A stretch of 64,000 nucleotides of DNA from Salsipaludibacter albus (GTDB lineage: Bacteria; Actinomycetota; Nitriliruptoria; Nitriliruptorales; Nitriliruptoraceae): NCBI RefSeq assembly GCF_019798055.1, contig NZ_JAHOPH010000006.1, positions 1 through 64,000 of the forward strand, in the 5' to 3' direction. This document shows positions 9,088 through 19,392 of the stretch, piece by piece. The notes beneath the pieces were generated by a model. It had not been told where the DNA came from. It ran no database searches and saw only the letters and a program-made list of their open reading frames with translations. The translations under genes were made by a program, and so were the position numbers. How positions within the stretch are numbered: position 1 is the first letter of the stretch; each line of letters opens with the position of its first letter.

Positions 9088-11001
9088 CTATTGGTAGGAG
9101 ATGAAGTGCGGGGTCGGCTCGACCTCGGCGGTGTCCTCGGGCGAGCGGATCTCGGGCACGTCCTCGTCGTAGAAGTTCTTCCAGCCCCACCACAGCTCGT
9201 CGGGCCCCGCACCGGTGATGGATGCGTAGGTCGCGTCCTTGTCGTCCTGGGCACCCTGCCCGTCGACGTGCACCATCGTGGCCACCTCCGGGTGGAACCG
9301 CAGGTCCTCGCGGTCCGACAGCATCGACAGCCGGAAGTTGTGGACGATCAGCAGCTTCTGGGGAAGGACCTCGTCGCGCACCAGTTCGGCCAGCCAGTCG
9401 GCGACCTCGTTGACCTCGGCCGTCTCGACGGTGCCGATCTGCTGGAGGTGGACCTCGTCGGGCTCCAGGCGCCACTCGGGGTCCAGCGCGAGCCCCACGT
9501 TGGGACGACGCAACAGGTCCTCGAGGGTCTGGGCCTGGGTGAGGAAGTCGGTGCGCCCCGGCTGGAGGTCGAGCACGACGTACAGCCCGGCCTCGGTGGC
9601 CGCGTCGACCCACTCGGTGACCAGGTCGAGGTCCTCGGGGCGCGAGTAGTCACCGTCGTCGCCGGCGTCCGCGGCGGCGATGGTCGTGATCAGCTCGAAG
9701 GCGGGCTGCACCTGGCTGTCACCGAACAGGCCCTCGTACTCGGCCGCCAACTCCTCGACGAACGCGATCGAGCCCTCGACGTCGCGCTCCCCCAGCACGC
9801 CCAGCGCCGGCCCCGAGGGGTTGCCGTACGTCGCGATGAACGTGCGGTCGGGGAACAGGACCAGCCCGCCCCCGTTGAGCTCGGGCGCGTCGGCCGCGAT
9901 GGTGAACAGGGCCGGCCAGTCCGGCTCGACCGTGGACATCGGGATGCCGTCCGGCCACTGGTCGTCGGCCACGGCCAGCAGGGTGGTCTCGGCCTGGGCC
10001 GTGACGTCGCGCACACGGTCGTCGGTGCGCGGGTCGGCGGAGCCCCAGCCGACCGCCTCGATCCCGAGGACCGCCAGGGTGGTGCGCAGGTCGGCCGGCA
10101 CGTCAACCAGTTCGTCGTCCGTGTCGTCGTCGGTGTCGTCGTCTGGGGCGGAGGATGCGGCCTCGGTCGCCGCGTCCTCGCTCGGGTCGGCGCTGGGCTC
10201 GTCCTCGGCCTCGGCACCCTCGTCGTCGGCACCCTCGTCGTCCGGCGCGGTGCGCACGACGACGACCAGGCCCGGGGCGGGCTCCGGCGACGGAGCAGCC
10301 TCGGCGTCGGCCACCATCGCCTCGATGGCCTCGGGGAGGGTGACGTTCGCTGGTGCCGAGGTCGCCCCGTCCCCGGAGTCCTCGACGGTGACGGCGTGGA
10401 CGGTCGCGGACGTCTCGGGCGGCGTGCCGACGGCCACGACGTGGGCCGTCGACCAGCCGGCCAGCAGCTCGGTCGGGCTGGCCGCCGCGTCGGCGGTCGG
10501 CTCGCTCGACGGAGCGGCCGACCCCCCGGAAGGACCCGCCGACGGGCTGGCGGTGCTGGTCTCGTCGGATCCACTGGCGCCGTCGGCCGTCGACGCGTCG
10601 AGGAACAGCAGGGGGGCGTGCAGCGACTCGGCCAGCTCGACGGCCTCGTCTGCCTCCGGGCCGGTCGAACTCGACGACGTCACCACCACCGGGGCGGTGG
10701 CGACCAACGTGGCCGCGGCCGACGTGCCCAGGCTCGCCACGTCGGTGGCGGAGAGCGCCACCACGCCGGGCTCGAGTTCGGCGAGGGCCGGCGGCGCCCA
10801 CCCGGATGCAGTGGGCTCCGACGCGTCGGCCTCGGCCGGGTCGGCGCCCTCATCGGAGGACTGGTCGGCCCCCAGCAGCTCGGAGGGGCCGTCCTGGTCG
10901 AGGTTCGTCGCGCCCCACACCAGTGCCCCCGCCACCAGGACGGCAGCGAGCAGCACGAGGACTTCTCGCGCTCCCGGACCGGAGCGCCGACTTCGCGCCA
11001 T
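9088..11001 (-). CDS. large secreted or membrane-anchored protein of unknown function
   Basis: A 637-residue protein with a basic start (MARSRRSG) and one membrane segment at about residues 13-31, so it is anchored or exported. Residues 35-330 are acidic and Ser/Ala/Asp rich, including a run of alternating Asp and Thr (DDDTDDDTDDE), and look disordered apart from a Val/Ala-rich module. The C-terminal 270 residues are ordered and contain GLYVVLDLQPGR, VGLALDPEWR, LLIVHNFRLSM and DELWWGWKNF, which looks like a TIM-barrel hydrolase. I do not know the family. It sits between a small membrane protein gene and a Gfo/Idh gene in one tight unit. Confidence 0.75.
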   Translation of the reverse strand: MARSRRSGPGAREVLVLLAAVLVAGALVWGATNLDQDGPSELLGADQSSDEGADPAEADASEPTASGWAPPALAELEPGVVALSATDVASLGTSAAATLVATAPVVVTSSSSTGPEADEAVELAESLHAPLLFLDASTADGASGSDETSTASPSAGPSGGSAAPSSEPTADAAASPTELLAGWSTAHVVAVGTPPETSATVHAVTVEDSGDGATSAPANVTLPEAIEAMVADAEAAPSPEPAPGLVVVVRTAPDDEGADDEGAEAEDEPSADPSEDAATEAASSAPDDDTDDDTDDELVDVPADLRTTLAVLGIEAVGWGSADPRTDDRVRDVTAQAETTLLAVADDQWPDGIPMSTVEPDWPALFTIAADAPELNGGGLVLFPDRTFIATYGNPSGPALGVLGERDVEGSIAFVEELAAEYEGLFGDSQVQPAFELITTIAAADAGDDGDYSRPEDLDLVTEWVDAATEAGLYVVLDLQPGRTDFLTQAQTLEDLLRRPNVGLALDPEWRLEPDEVHLQQIGTVETAEVNEVADWLAELVRDEVLPQKLLIVHNFRLSMLSDREDLRFHPEVATMVHVDGQGAQDDKDATYASITGAGPDELWWGWKNFYDEDVPEIRSPEDTAEVEPTPHFISYQ

Positions 11002-11004
11002 CGA

Positions 11005-11196
11005 TCAGGCCGTGCGGTCAGCCGCGACGTCGGCCTCGTGCTCGGCGACGCTCGGGTGCTCCTGGTCCTTGCGGAGGTACTGCCACGCGACGATTCCCAG
11101 TCCGACCACGGCCAGCGGGATCCGCAGCGGCGCAGGCGTGTAGCGCCACACGCGGCGGACCAGCGGCGCAGCCGCGATCATCTTGGCGATGTCCAT
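11005..11196 (-). CDS. small single-pass membrane protein
   Basis: A 63-residue protein with a basic juxtamembrane part (RRVWRYTPAPLR), one hydrophobic segment (IPLAVVGLGIVAWQYL) and an acidic tail. GAGGG stands 6 nt before the ATG. Its stop lies 3 bp upstream of the start of the 637-residue secreted protein, so the two are likely cotranscribed. No family recognised. Confidence 0.55.
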   Translation of the reverse strand: MDIAKMIAAAPLVRRVWRYTPAPLRIPLAVVGLGIVAWQYLRKDQEHPSVAEHEADVAADRTA

Positions 11197-11313
11197 GGAA
11201 GGCCCTCGGGTGCACGTTCGGCGACGTCGGTCAGGGTACTGGCGTGCCCGACCGGCCGACCCCCACCCTCCGGTCGTGCGGCGGGTTCGACAGCGACGGT
11301 GCGCGTGTCGCGA

Positions 11314-12062
11314 TCAGGCGCTGCGGCGGTTGCGGAACTTCGCCTTGGCGTAGTCGGCGTTCATCATCGCGATGAAGTCGATCGAGATCTCCTTCGGGCA
11401 CGCCGTCTCGCACTCGCCCATGTTGGTGCAGGAACCGAAGTACGACTCCATGACCTCGACCATCGACTCGGTGCGCTCGTCCCGCTCGGCCTGTCCCTGG
11501 GGGAGCAGGTTCAGGTGGGCCAGCTTGGCGGAGGTGAACAACTGGGCGGCACCGTTGGGGCACGCCGCCACGCAGGCACCACACCCGATGCAGGCCGCGG
11601 CGTCCATCGCCAGGTCGGCCGTCTCCTTGGGGATCGGGGTGAGGTTGGCGTCCTGGGCCTGGCCGGTGTCGACCGTGACGTAGCCGCCGGACTGGATGAT
11701 CTCGTCGAAGGGCGAGCGGTCCACGACCAGGTCGCGGATGATCGGGAACCCACTGGCCCGCCAGGGCTCGATGACGATCTCGTCGCCGTCCGAGAAGGTG
11801 CGCATGTGGAGCTGGCAGGTGGCCGTGCCACGCTGCGGTCCGTGCGGGATCCCGTTGATCATCACGCCGCACGTGCCACAGATGCCCTCACGGCAGTCGT
11901 GGGAGAACTCGATCGGCTCGTCGCCGTCGTCGGTCAGGCGCTCGTTGACGATGTCGAGCATCTCCAGGAAGGACGCGTCCTCGGAGATGTCGGTGGCCTC
12001 GTAGGTGACGAACTTGCCCGGCGCGTCCGGCCCGGCCTGTCGCCACACCTGCAGCGTGAGGT

Positions 12063-12066
<4 letters not shown>
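11314..12066 (-). CDS. sdhB: succinate dehydrogenase iron-sulfur subunit
   Basis: The 250-residue electron-transfer subunit of complex [12 protein letters not shown] holds the N-terminal [2Fe-2S] cluster, [12 protein letters not shown] the [4Fe-4S] cluster and [12 protein letters not shown] contributes to the [3Fe-4S] cluster. It passes electrons from SdhA to the SdhC haem/quinone site at the inner face of the membrane. The start is a GTG with AGGAG 6 nt upstream, inside the 3' end of sdhA (GTGA overlap), not the longer frame that begins in sdhA. It is the last gene of sdhCAB. Confidence 0.95.
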
Positions 12067-13982
<1,916 letters not shown>

Positions 13983-14039
13983 GCCTTGCGTCCTTGCCGT
14001 CTGGTGGCCCGCTGGGAGCCGGGGGCGAGAGGGGTCCGG

Positions 14040-14783
14040 TCAGCCGACGATGCCCAGCTGGACCGCGATCGGGAAGCTGAGGTTGCCGCCGATGACGACG
14101 ACCGTGAAGCCGACGGCCAGGGCACGCCGGTAGGAGTTGAACGTGCGGTTGTTCCACCCCATCGTCTGGAACATGCTCCAGATGCCGTGGTAGATGTGGA
14201 CTCCCAGGGCCAGGTTCGCGACGAGGTAGAAGGCCGCGACGGCCGGTCGTGACAGCGACGCGACCAGGTTGGCGTAGGCGTCGCCCCGCTCCCAGGCCGG
14301 GTTGACGGCCTCGACGCCCCAGGTCAGGTCGGCCAGGTGGTAGCCGATGAACAGCAGCACGATCACGCCGGTCCAGCGCATGGTGCGGGCCGCGAAGTCG
14401 GCGGCGACGTAGTCACGCCGCGACTGGTAGTTCGTGCCGCGCGCCCGACGGTTCATCACGGTCAGGGCGTACGCGGCGTGGACGTGGACGACCAGTGCGG
14501 CGATCAGCGACAGCCGCAGGATCCACAGCATCACCGTGTGGGGCAGGATCGGGTACAGCAGGCCCTCGCGCAGCCATTCCGAGTAGGTGTCGAACGACTC
14601 GGCGCCGAAGTACATCTTCAGGTTGCCGACCATGTGGGCGAAGATGTAGCCCAGTCCCACGATCCCCGAGATCGCCATCGCGTACTTCTTGCCCAGCGCG
14701 GTGCCGTAGAGCTGGACGATCCAGGGCCGGTTGCGACCGGACTGGCCGGTCGGGGTCGACGTCGTCGGCGCGGCCGTGGCCAT
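14040..14783 (-). CDS. sdhC: succinate dehydrogenase cytochrome b subunit (single-polypeptide anchor)
   Basis: A 247-residue membrane anchor with five hydrophobic segments. Histidines inside helices (for example HMVGNLKMY, HVHAAYAL, GYHLADL, GVHIYHGIW) are candidate haem ligands, as in the di-haem b558-type subunit, which needs no separate SdhD. AGGAGG at 14790-14795 is 6 nt before the ATG, so a 91-residue longer frame is rejected. First gene of the sdhCAB operon, which faces away from the glutamate dehydrogenase gene across a 275-bp gap. Confidence 0.92.
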   Translation of the reverse strand: MATAAPTTSTPTGQSGRNRPWIVQLYGTALGKKYAMAISGIVGLGYIFAHMVGNLKMYFGAESFDTYSEWLREGLLYPILPHTVMLWILRLSLIAALVVHVHAAYALTVMNRRARGTNYQSRRDYVAADFAARTMRWTGVIVLLFIGYHLADLTWGVEAVNPAWERGDAYANLVASLSRPAVAAFYLVANLALGVHIYHGIWSMFQTMGWNNRTFNSYRRALAVGFTVVVIGGNLSFPIAVQLGIVG

Positions 14784-15058
14784 CACGATCCTCCTGCGGT
14801 CGTGCGCCCGGGAGGGGCCCGACGCGTGGGTCGTGGCCGGGCTGGGCGCTCGTCGGTGCTGCGCGACGACGATACCAGCGGCCCCGTGGCCCCATCCCGG
14901 ACCGGGCGGGCCACCACCCCTGCCCGACAGGCTCGCGACCGAGTTCCCGGACGAGCCCCCGGCCGACCCCGTGGCGGGGGTGCGACCGGTCGCCCGACGG
15001 GCCGCGCCGCGCCCGCCCGGTTGGTTGACTGGGACCACATCGACCGAAAACACCATCC
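14784..15058. promoter_or_regulatory. divergent intergenic region between sdhCAB and gdh
   Basis: The 275 bp must hold the promoters of both sdhCAB (leftward) and gdh (rightward). TTGACT at 15025-15030 is a possible -35 for gdh, but no good -10 follows at 17 bp. No palindromic operator or riboswitch-like structure is apparent. Confidence 0.35.
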
Positions 15059-16318
15059 ATGGACCTGCGCGATGACCTGACCCCGTTCGAGGCCGTCAAC
15101 TACTTCTTCCACAAGGCCGCCGACATCGACAAGTTGTCGGACGCGGCGATCGCCGTCCTGACGGGGACCTACCGCGAGCTGCGGGTGCAGGTGCCGGTCC
15201 GGCGCGACGACGGGAGCCTGTCGGTGCACATCGGCTACCGGGTCCAGCACAACGGCGCGCGGGGCCCGTACAAGGGTGGGGTGCGCTTCCACCCAAGCGC
15301 GGACCTCGAGGAGGTGCGGGCGCTGGCCTCGCTGATGACGTGGAAGACCGCCCTGGTCGGCGTCCCGTTCGGCGGCGCCAAGGGCGGGGTGCAGGTGGAC
15401 CCCACCGGGTTCTCCCAGACCGAGCTCGAACGTCTCTCCCGTCGCTACTTCGGCCAGATCGCCCACATCATCGGTCCCAACCGCGACATCCCGGCACCGG
15501 ACATGAACACCAACGCCCAGGTGATGAGCTGGTTCATGGACGAGTACGGCCGCCGCCGGGGACACACGACCCAGATCGTGACCGGCAAGCCGCTGGCGCT
15601 CGGCGGCTCGGAGGGCCGCGAGGCCGCGACCGGCCGTGGCGTGGTGCAGGTGATGGACAGGGCGGTCGAGGTGCGGGAGCTGGGCGTCCCGCGTGACTTG
15701 ACCCTCGCGATCCAGGGCTTCGGCAACGTGGGATCGTGGGCAGCCCGGCTCGCCGACGAGAAGGGCTACCGGATCGTGGCGGTGTCGGACATGTACGGCG
15801 CCGTGCACCACCCGGACGGCCTCGACGTGCCGGCCCTGGTCGCCCACGTCAACGAGTCCGGGTCCGTGACGGACTTCGCCGGCAGCGAGCCCATGGACCC
15901 CGCTGCCCTGCTGACCGCCGACGTCGACGTGCTCGTCCCGGCCGCCGTCGGGGAGGTGATCACCCACCACAACGCCGACGACGTCCGCGCCTCGATCATC
16001 GTCGAGGCCGCGAACAACCCGGTCACGCCGGTGGCCGACGCCGCCCTGACCGAGCGCGACGTGCTGATCGTGCCCGACATCCTGGCCAACGCAGGCGGGG
16101 TCACGGTGTCGTACTACGAATGGGTCCAGAACAACCAGGAGCTGTACTGGGACGAGACCGAGGTGAACGGCCGGCTCGAGCGCAAGCTCGAGAAGGCCTT
16201 CGACGACACCTGGAAGTTCTACACCGAGACGGGCGAGGCGGCGTCGATGCGCGAGGCGGCGTTCGCCCTGGCGGTCAACCGGGTCGTCGAGGCGGCCAGC
16301 CTGCGTGGCTACCTGTAG
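15059..16318 (+). CDS. gdhA: Glu/Leu/Phe/Val dehydrogenase family, glutamate dehydrogenase
   Basis: A 419-residue enzyme that interconverts glutamate and 2-oxoglutarate plus ammonia. GPYKGGVRFH and the catalytic lysine in GGAKGGV lie in the substrate domain, PAPDMNT follows, and the Rossmann motif GFGNVGSW opens the cofactor domain at about residue 220. Its length matches the 420-residue hexameric GDH group rather than the long bacterial NAD-GDH. No SD is seen before the ATG; the transcript may be leaderless or the start weak. It stands alone. The cofactor (NAD or NADP) is not determined. Confidence 0.9.
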   Translation: MDLRDDLTPFEAVNYFFHKAADIDKLSDAAIAVLTGTYRELRVQVPVRRDDGSLSVHIGYRVQHNGARGPYKGGVRFHPSADLEEVRALASLMTWKTALVGVPFGGAKGGVQVDPTGFSQTELERLSRRYFGQIAHIIGPNRDIPAPDMNTNAQVMSWFMDEYGRRRGHTTQIVTGKPLALGGSEGREAATGRGVVQVMDRAVEVRELGVPRDLTLAIQGFGNVGSWAARLADEKGYRIVAVSDMYGAVHHPDGLDVPALVAHVNESGSVTDFAGSEPMDPAALLTADVDVLVPAAVGEVITHHNADDVRASIIVEAANNPVTPVADAALTERDVLIVPDILANAGGVTVSYYEWVQNNQELYWDETEVNGRLERKLEKAFDDTWKFYTETGEAASMREAAFALAVNRVVEAASLRGYL

Positions 16319-16357
16319 GACCGTCGGCGCGTCCTCCTCCGCGGTCCTGTGCGGTGC

Positions 16358-17263
16358 TCAGCCCGGGAAGGTGCCGGCACGACCCAGCAGGGCGGGTGGC
16401 TGCTCCTCCCCCAGCCGCGCGGTGATCCAGGCGGCCGGCACGGTCAGCGCATCGACGTCGAGGCCGGTGTCGAAGCCCGACCGGGCCAAGCCGTACACGA
16501 GGTCCTCGGTCGCGATGTTGCCGGTGGCGGCCGGGGCGAACGGGCAGCCACCGAACCCCCCGCTGGACGCGTCCAGGGCCGCCACTCCCGACTCGGCGGC
16601 CGCGATCGCGTTGGCGTAGCCCGTGTTCCGGGTGTTGTGGAAATGGGCGCGCAGGGCGATGTCGGTACGCGAGCGGACGGCGTCGACGAGGCGGCGGACG
16701 TCGGCCGGGACCCCGACGCCGATCGTGTCGGCCAGGGCCAACTCGTCCGGGTCGCCCTCCAGGACCGGGTCGACGACGGCCAGGACGTCGTCGGTGGACA
16801 CCTCGCCGGCGAACGGGCACCCGAAGGCAGCCGACACGGTCACCGTGGTGCGCAGTCCCACGTCGTGCGCCCGCGCCATCATCCGGCGGGTCGCGGCGAC
16901 GACGTCGGCCACCCCGGCGCCCTGGTTGCGTCGCGAGAACTCCTCGGTCGTGATGACGACGAGGTTGACCTCGTCCACCTCCGCCGCGATCGCCCGCTCG
17001 AGGCCCCGTTCGTTGAGGACCAGGCCGATGTGCGACACCGGCGAACCGTCGTCTGCCCGGCGGACGACGCCCGCCATCACCTCCTCGGCCCCGGCCATCT
17101 GTGGCACCCGGCCGGGGTGGACGAAGCTCACGGTCTCCAGTCGCCTGATCCCGGCGGCCACGAGTCGCCCGACGAAGTCGACCCTCGTCGGCGGGTCCAG
17201 GACGACGTCCTCGTTCTGCAACCCGTCGCGTGGCCCCACCTCGACGATCTCGATGGTGTCCAT
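16358..17263 (-). CDS. hydroxymethylglutaryl-CoA lyase family protein
   Basis: A 301-residue TIM-barrel retro-aldolase of the DRE-TIM superfamily. EVGPRDGLQNE near residue 8 brings the catalytic Arg-Asp, HFHNTRNTGYAN the metal-binding histidines, and GGFGGCPFAPAATGN the loop with the catalytic cysteine. HMG-CoA lyase gives acetyl-CoA and acetoacetate; relatives cleave other 3-hydroxyacyl-CoAs such as citramalyl-CoA. It has AGGAGG before the ATG and is divergent from a GntR/CoA-transferase/HyuAB operon, sharing a regulatory gap with twin boxes. In this context it probably cleaves the CoA ester formed by the neighbouring CoA-transferase (inference). Confidence 0.88.
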   Translation of the reverse strand: MDTIEIVEVGPRDGLQNEDVVLDPPTRVDFVGRLVAAGIRRLETVSFVHPGRVPQMAGAEEVMAGVVRRADDGSPVSHIGLVLNERGLERAIAAEVDEVNLVVITTEEFSRRNQGAGVADVVAATRRMMARAHDVGLRTTVTVSAAFGCPFAGEVSTDDVLAVVDPVLEGDPDELALADTIGVGVPADVRRLVDAVRSRTDIALRAHFHNTRNTGYANAIAAAESGVAALDASSGGFGGCPFAPAATGNIATEDLVYGLARSGFDTGLDVDALTVPAAWITARLGEEQPPALLGRAGTFPG

Positions 17264-17278
17264 GCCGACCTCCTGACT

Positions 17279-17289
17279 ATTGCATGCAC
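17279..17289. promoter_or_regulatory. TGCATGCA box 1 (candidate GntR operator)
   Basis: The 11-mer ATTGCATGCAC with the palindromic core TGCATGCA lies 16 bp before the start codon of the HMG-CoA-lyase-like gene, next to its SD. An identical 11-mer occurs 73 bp away before the GntR gene. FCD-type GntR regulators bind short palindromes of this kind and often control their own operon. Confidence 0.5.
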
Positions 17290-17307
17290 TTTACTGTTCG
17301 CGAACTG

Positions 17308-17335
17308 CTGACAGGTCGATTCACGGTGCTAATGT
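17308..17335 (+). promoter_or_regulatory. candidate promoter of the GntR/CoA-transferase operon
   Basis: CTGACA at 17308-17313 (-35) and TAATGT at 17330-17335 (-10) are separated by 16 bp and lie 49 bp before the GTG start of the GntR gene. They stand between the two TGCATGCA boxes, so the downstream box would act as a roadblock site just after the transcription start. Confidence 0.35.
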
Positions 17336-17351
17336 CGACCTCACCACGAGG

Positions 17352-17362
17352 ATTGCATGCAC
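17352..17362. promoter_or_regulatory. TGCATGCA box 2 (candidate GntR operator)
   Basis: Second identical copy of ATTGCATGCAC, 22 bp before the GTG start of the GntR regulator gene and just upstream of its AGGAGG. Two perfect copies of an 11-mer within a 120-bp divergent gap are very unlikely by chance. Confidence 0.5.
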
Positions 17363-17383
17363 GTTGGCCGAGGAGGCAGTCGG

Positions 17384-18112
17384 GTGACCACGACGTCGAC
17401 CGAGCGTGGATCGGTGGCCGACGCGATCCGCGCCCTGGTCGTGACCCGCGAGTTCCAGCCGGGCGACCGGTTGGCCGAGGCGGACCTCGCCGCGCGGCTG
17501 GACGTCAGCCGCACCCCGGTCCGCGAGGCCCTCCGGCAGCTCGCCGCCGACGGCATGGTCGAGCACGTCCCGAACAAGGGCGCCCGGGTCGTGGCCCTGT
17601 CCCCCGCCGAGCTCGAGCACGTCTTCGAACTGCGTGCACGCGTCGAGGGGACGGCGGCCAGCGCGGCAGCAGTCGGTGCCACCGGGGCCGAGCTGGACCG
17701 CCTCGACGAGCTCGCCGAGGAGATCGCCCGGCATGGCCTCCCCGGACCGGACCAGGCCCTCGACCGGGTCTACGGGTGCAACGCCGACTTCCACCTCCTG
17801 CTGGCCGAGTCCAGCCGCTCCAGCGTGATCGCCGCCAGCGTCCGCCAGTTGTTCCACACCGCCGCGACCGTGCGCACCTACCAGGGGTTCGACGAGGCAT
17901 CGGTGCGACGCAGCGTGGCCCACCATCGGGAGATCGTGGCCGCACTGCGGGCACGGGACGGTGAATGGGCTCGCAGCACGATGCACAGCCATCTCGCCAA
18001 CGCCCGTGCCGCCCTGTTGGGACCCCGACCGGTCGCTCACTCCCACGACACCGTCGACGCCCCACGCGACGACGGCGCCGACGACCCCGCCCCGACGAGG
18101 CCCCCATCGTGA
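17384..18112 (+). CDS. GntR family transcriptional regulator (FadR/FCD type)
   Basis: A 242-residue regulator. The N-terminal winged helix-turn-helix has the GntR signature GDRLAEADLAARLDVSRTPV, where SRTPVREALR is the recognition helix. The C-terminal all-helical FCD domain carries the usual metal/ligand residues (a Asp/His pattern with DFHLLL and HREIVAAL). Members sense small organic acids. The GTG at 17384 has AGGAGG 7 nt upstream and is preferred over an ATG 27 bp earlier. It overlaps the CoA-transferase gene by 4 bp (GTGA) and probably regulates both this operon and the divergent lyase gene through the TGCATGCA boxes. Confidence 0.88.
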   Translation: MTTTSTERGSVADAIRALVVTREFQPGDRLAEADLAARLDVSRTPVREALRQLAADGMVEHVPNKGARVVALSPAELEHVFELRARVEGTAASAAAVGATGAELDRLDELAEEIARHGLPGPDQALDRVYGCNADFHLLLAESSRSSVIAASVRQLFHTAATVRTYQGFDEASVRRSVAHHREIVAALRARDGEWARSTMHSHLANARAALLGPRPVAHSHDTVDAPRDDGADDPAPTRPPS

Positions 18113-19335
18113 CCATCACCGAACCTGCCGCACCGGACGCCGAGACCCTGCCGCTGTCGGACCTGCGTGTCCTCGAACTCGGCCAACTCCTGGCCGGACC
18201 GTTCTGCGGGCAGTTGCTCGGCGACTTCGGCGCCGACGTCATCAAGCTGGAGGACCCGGGTCGTGGGGACCCCATGCGCCAGTGGGGGCGCGAGAAGCCC
18301 CACGGCCACTCACTGTGGTGGCCGGTCGTCGCCCGCAACAAGCGCTCCGTGACCATCGACCTGCGCACCGAGCAGGGCCAGGACCTGGTCCGGCGACTCG
18401 CCGCCGAGTCCGACGTCCTGCTGGAGAACTTCCGCCCCGGGACCCTCGAGCGGTGGGGCCTGTCCCCCGAGGACCTGTGGGAGGTCAACCCACGCCTGGT
18501 CGTGACCCGCGTCACCGGGTTCGGCCAGACGGGTCCGTACGCACCCCGGGCGGGCTTCGGGTCCATCGGCGAGGCGATGGGTGGCATCCGCCACGTGATC
18601 GGCGAGCCCGACCGCCCACCGGCGCGGGCCGGGATCTCGCTGGGGGACTCCCTGGCCGCGACCTTCGCGGCGCTGGGCACGCTGGTCGCCCTGCACCACC
18701 GGGAACGCTCCGGCCGGGGCCAGGTCGTCGACTCGGCGATCTACGAGGCCGTGCTCGCCATGATGGAGTCCCTGGTCCCCGAGTGGTCCGTCGCGGGCTA
18801 CGAGCGTCAACGGACCGGGTCCGTGCTCCCCAACGTCGCCCCGTCGAACGCCTACCCCACTCGCGACGGCGAGATGGTCCTGGTCGCCGCCAACCAGGAC
18901 TCGGTGTTCACCCGTCTCGCCGAGGTCATGGGCCAGCCCGGACTGGCGGCCGACGAGCGCTACGCCACCCACGGTGCCCGGGGCGCGAACATGGCCGAGC
19001 TCGACGACCTGGTGGCCTCCTGGACCTCGACGCTGGACGCCGACGACCTGCTCGAGCGGCTCCACGACGGCGGCGTCCCGGCCGGCCGGATCTTCCGCGC
19101 CAAGGACATGCTGTCGGACCCGCACTTCGCGGCCCGCGAGGCGATCGTGAACGTCGCCCATCCCGAGTTCGACCAGCTTCCCATGCAGAACGTCGTCCCG
19201 CGGCTGTCGGCCACCCCCGGCCGTGTCCGTGGGGTGGGCCCCGACCTGGGCGAGCACACCGACGAGGTCCTGACCGACCTGCTGGGCATGTCGCGCGACC
19301 AGGTCCGGGCGCTCCACGAGGCGGGCGTGGTCTGA
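18109..19335 (+). CDS. class III CoA-transferase (CaiB/BaiF family)
   Basis: A 408-residue enzyme that moves CoA between carboxylic acids. The start region DLRVLELGQLLAGPFCGQLL, GADVIKLEDPGRGDP and the NKRSVTIDL segment are family hallmarks, and the catalytic Asp is expected in the GDSLAA region near residue 180. Relatives include succinyl-CoA:glutarate/HMG and succinyl-CoA:citramalate transferases. The GTG start overlaps the GntR stop by 4 bp; longer in-frame extensions are not needed. Placed between a regulator and HyuAB, it likely activates the acid released by these enzymes so that the divergent lyase can cut it. Confidence 0.9.
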   Translation: MTITEPAAPDAETLPLSDLRVLELGQLLAGPFCGQLLGDFGADVIKLEDPGRGDPMRQWGREKPHGHSLWWPVVARNKRSVTIDLRTEQGQDLVRRLAAESDVLLENFRPGTLERWGLSPEDLWEVNPRLVVTRVTGFGQTGPYAPRAGFGSIGEAMGGIRHVIGEPDRPPARAGISLGDSLAATFAALGTLVALHHRERSGRGQVVDSAIYEAVLAMMESLVPEWSVAGYERQRTGSVLPNVAPSNAYPTRDGEMVLVAANQDSVFTRLAEVMGQPGLAADERYATHGARGANMAELDDLVASWTSTLDADDLLERLHDGGVPAGRIFRAKDMLSDPHFAAREAIVNVAHPEFDQLPMQNVVPRLSATPGRVRGVGPDLGEHTDEVLTDLLGMSRDQVRALHEAGVV

Positions 19336-19392
19336 GCCCGTCCCCCGGTCCCCCACGACCACCACCTGACCCACCAACGAAAAGGCACCACG

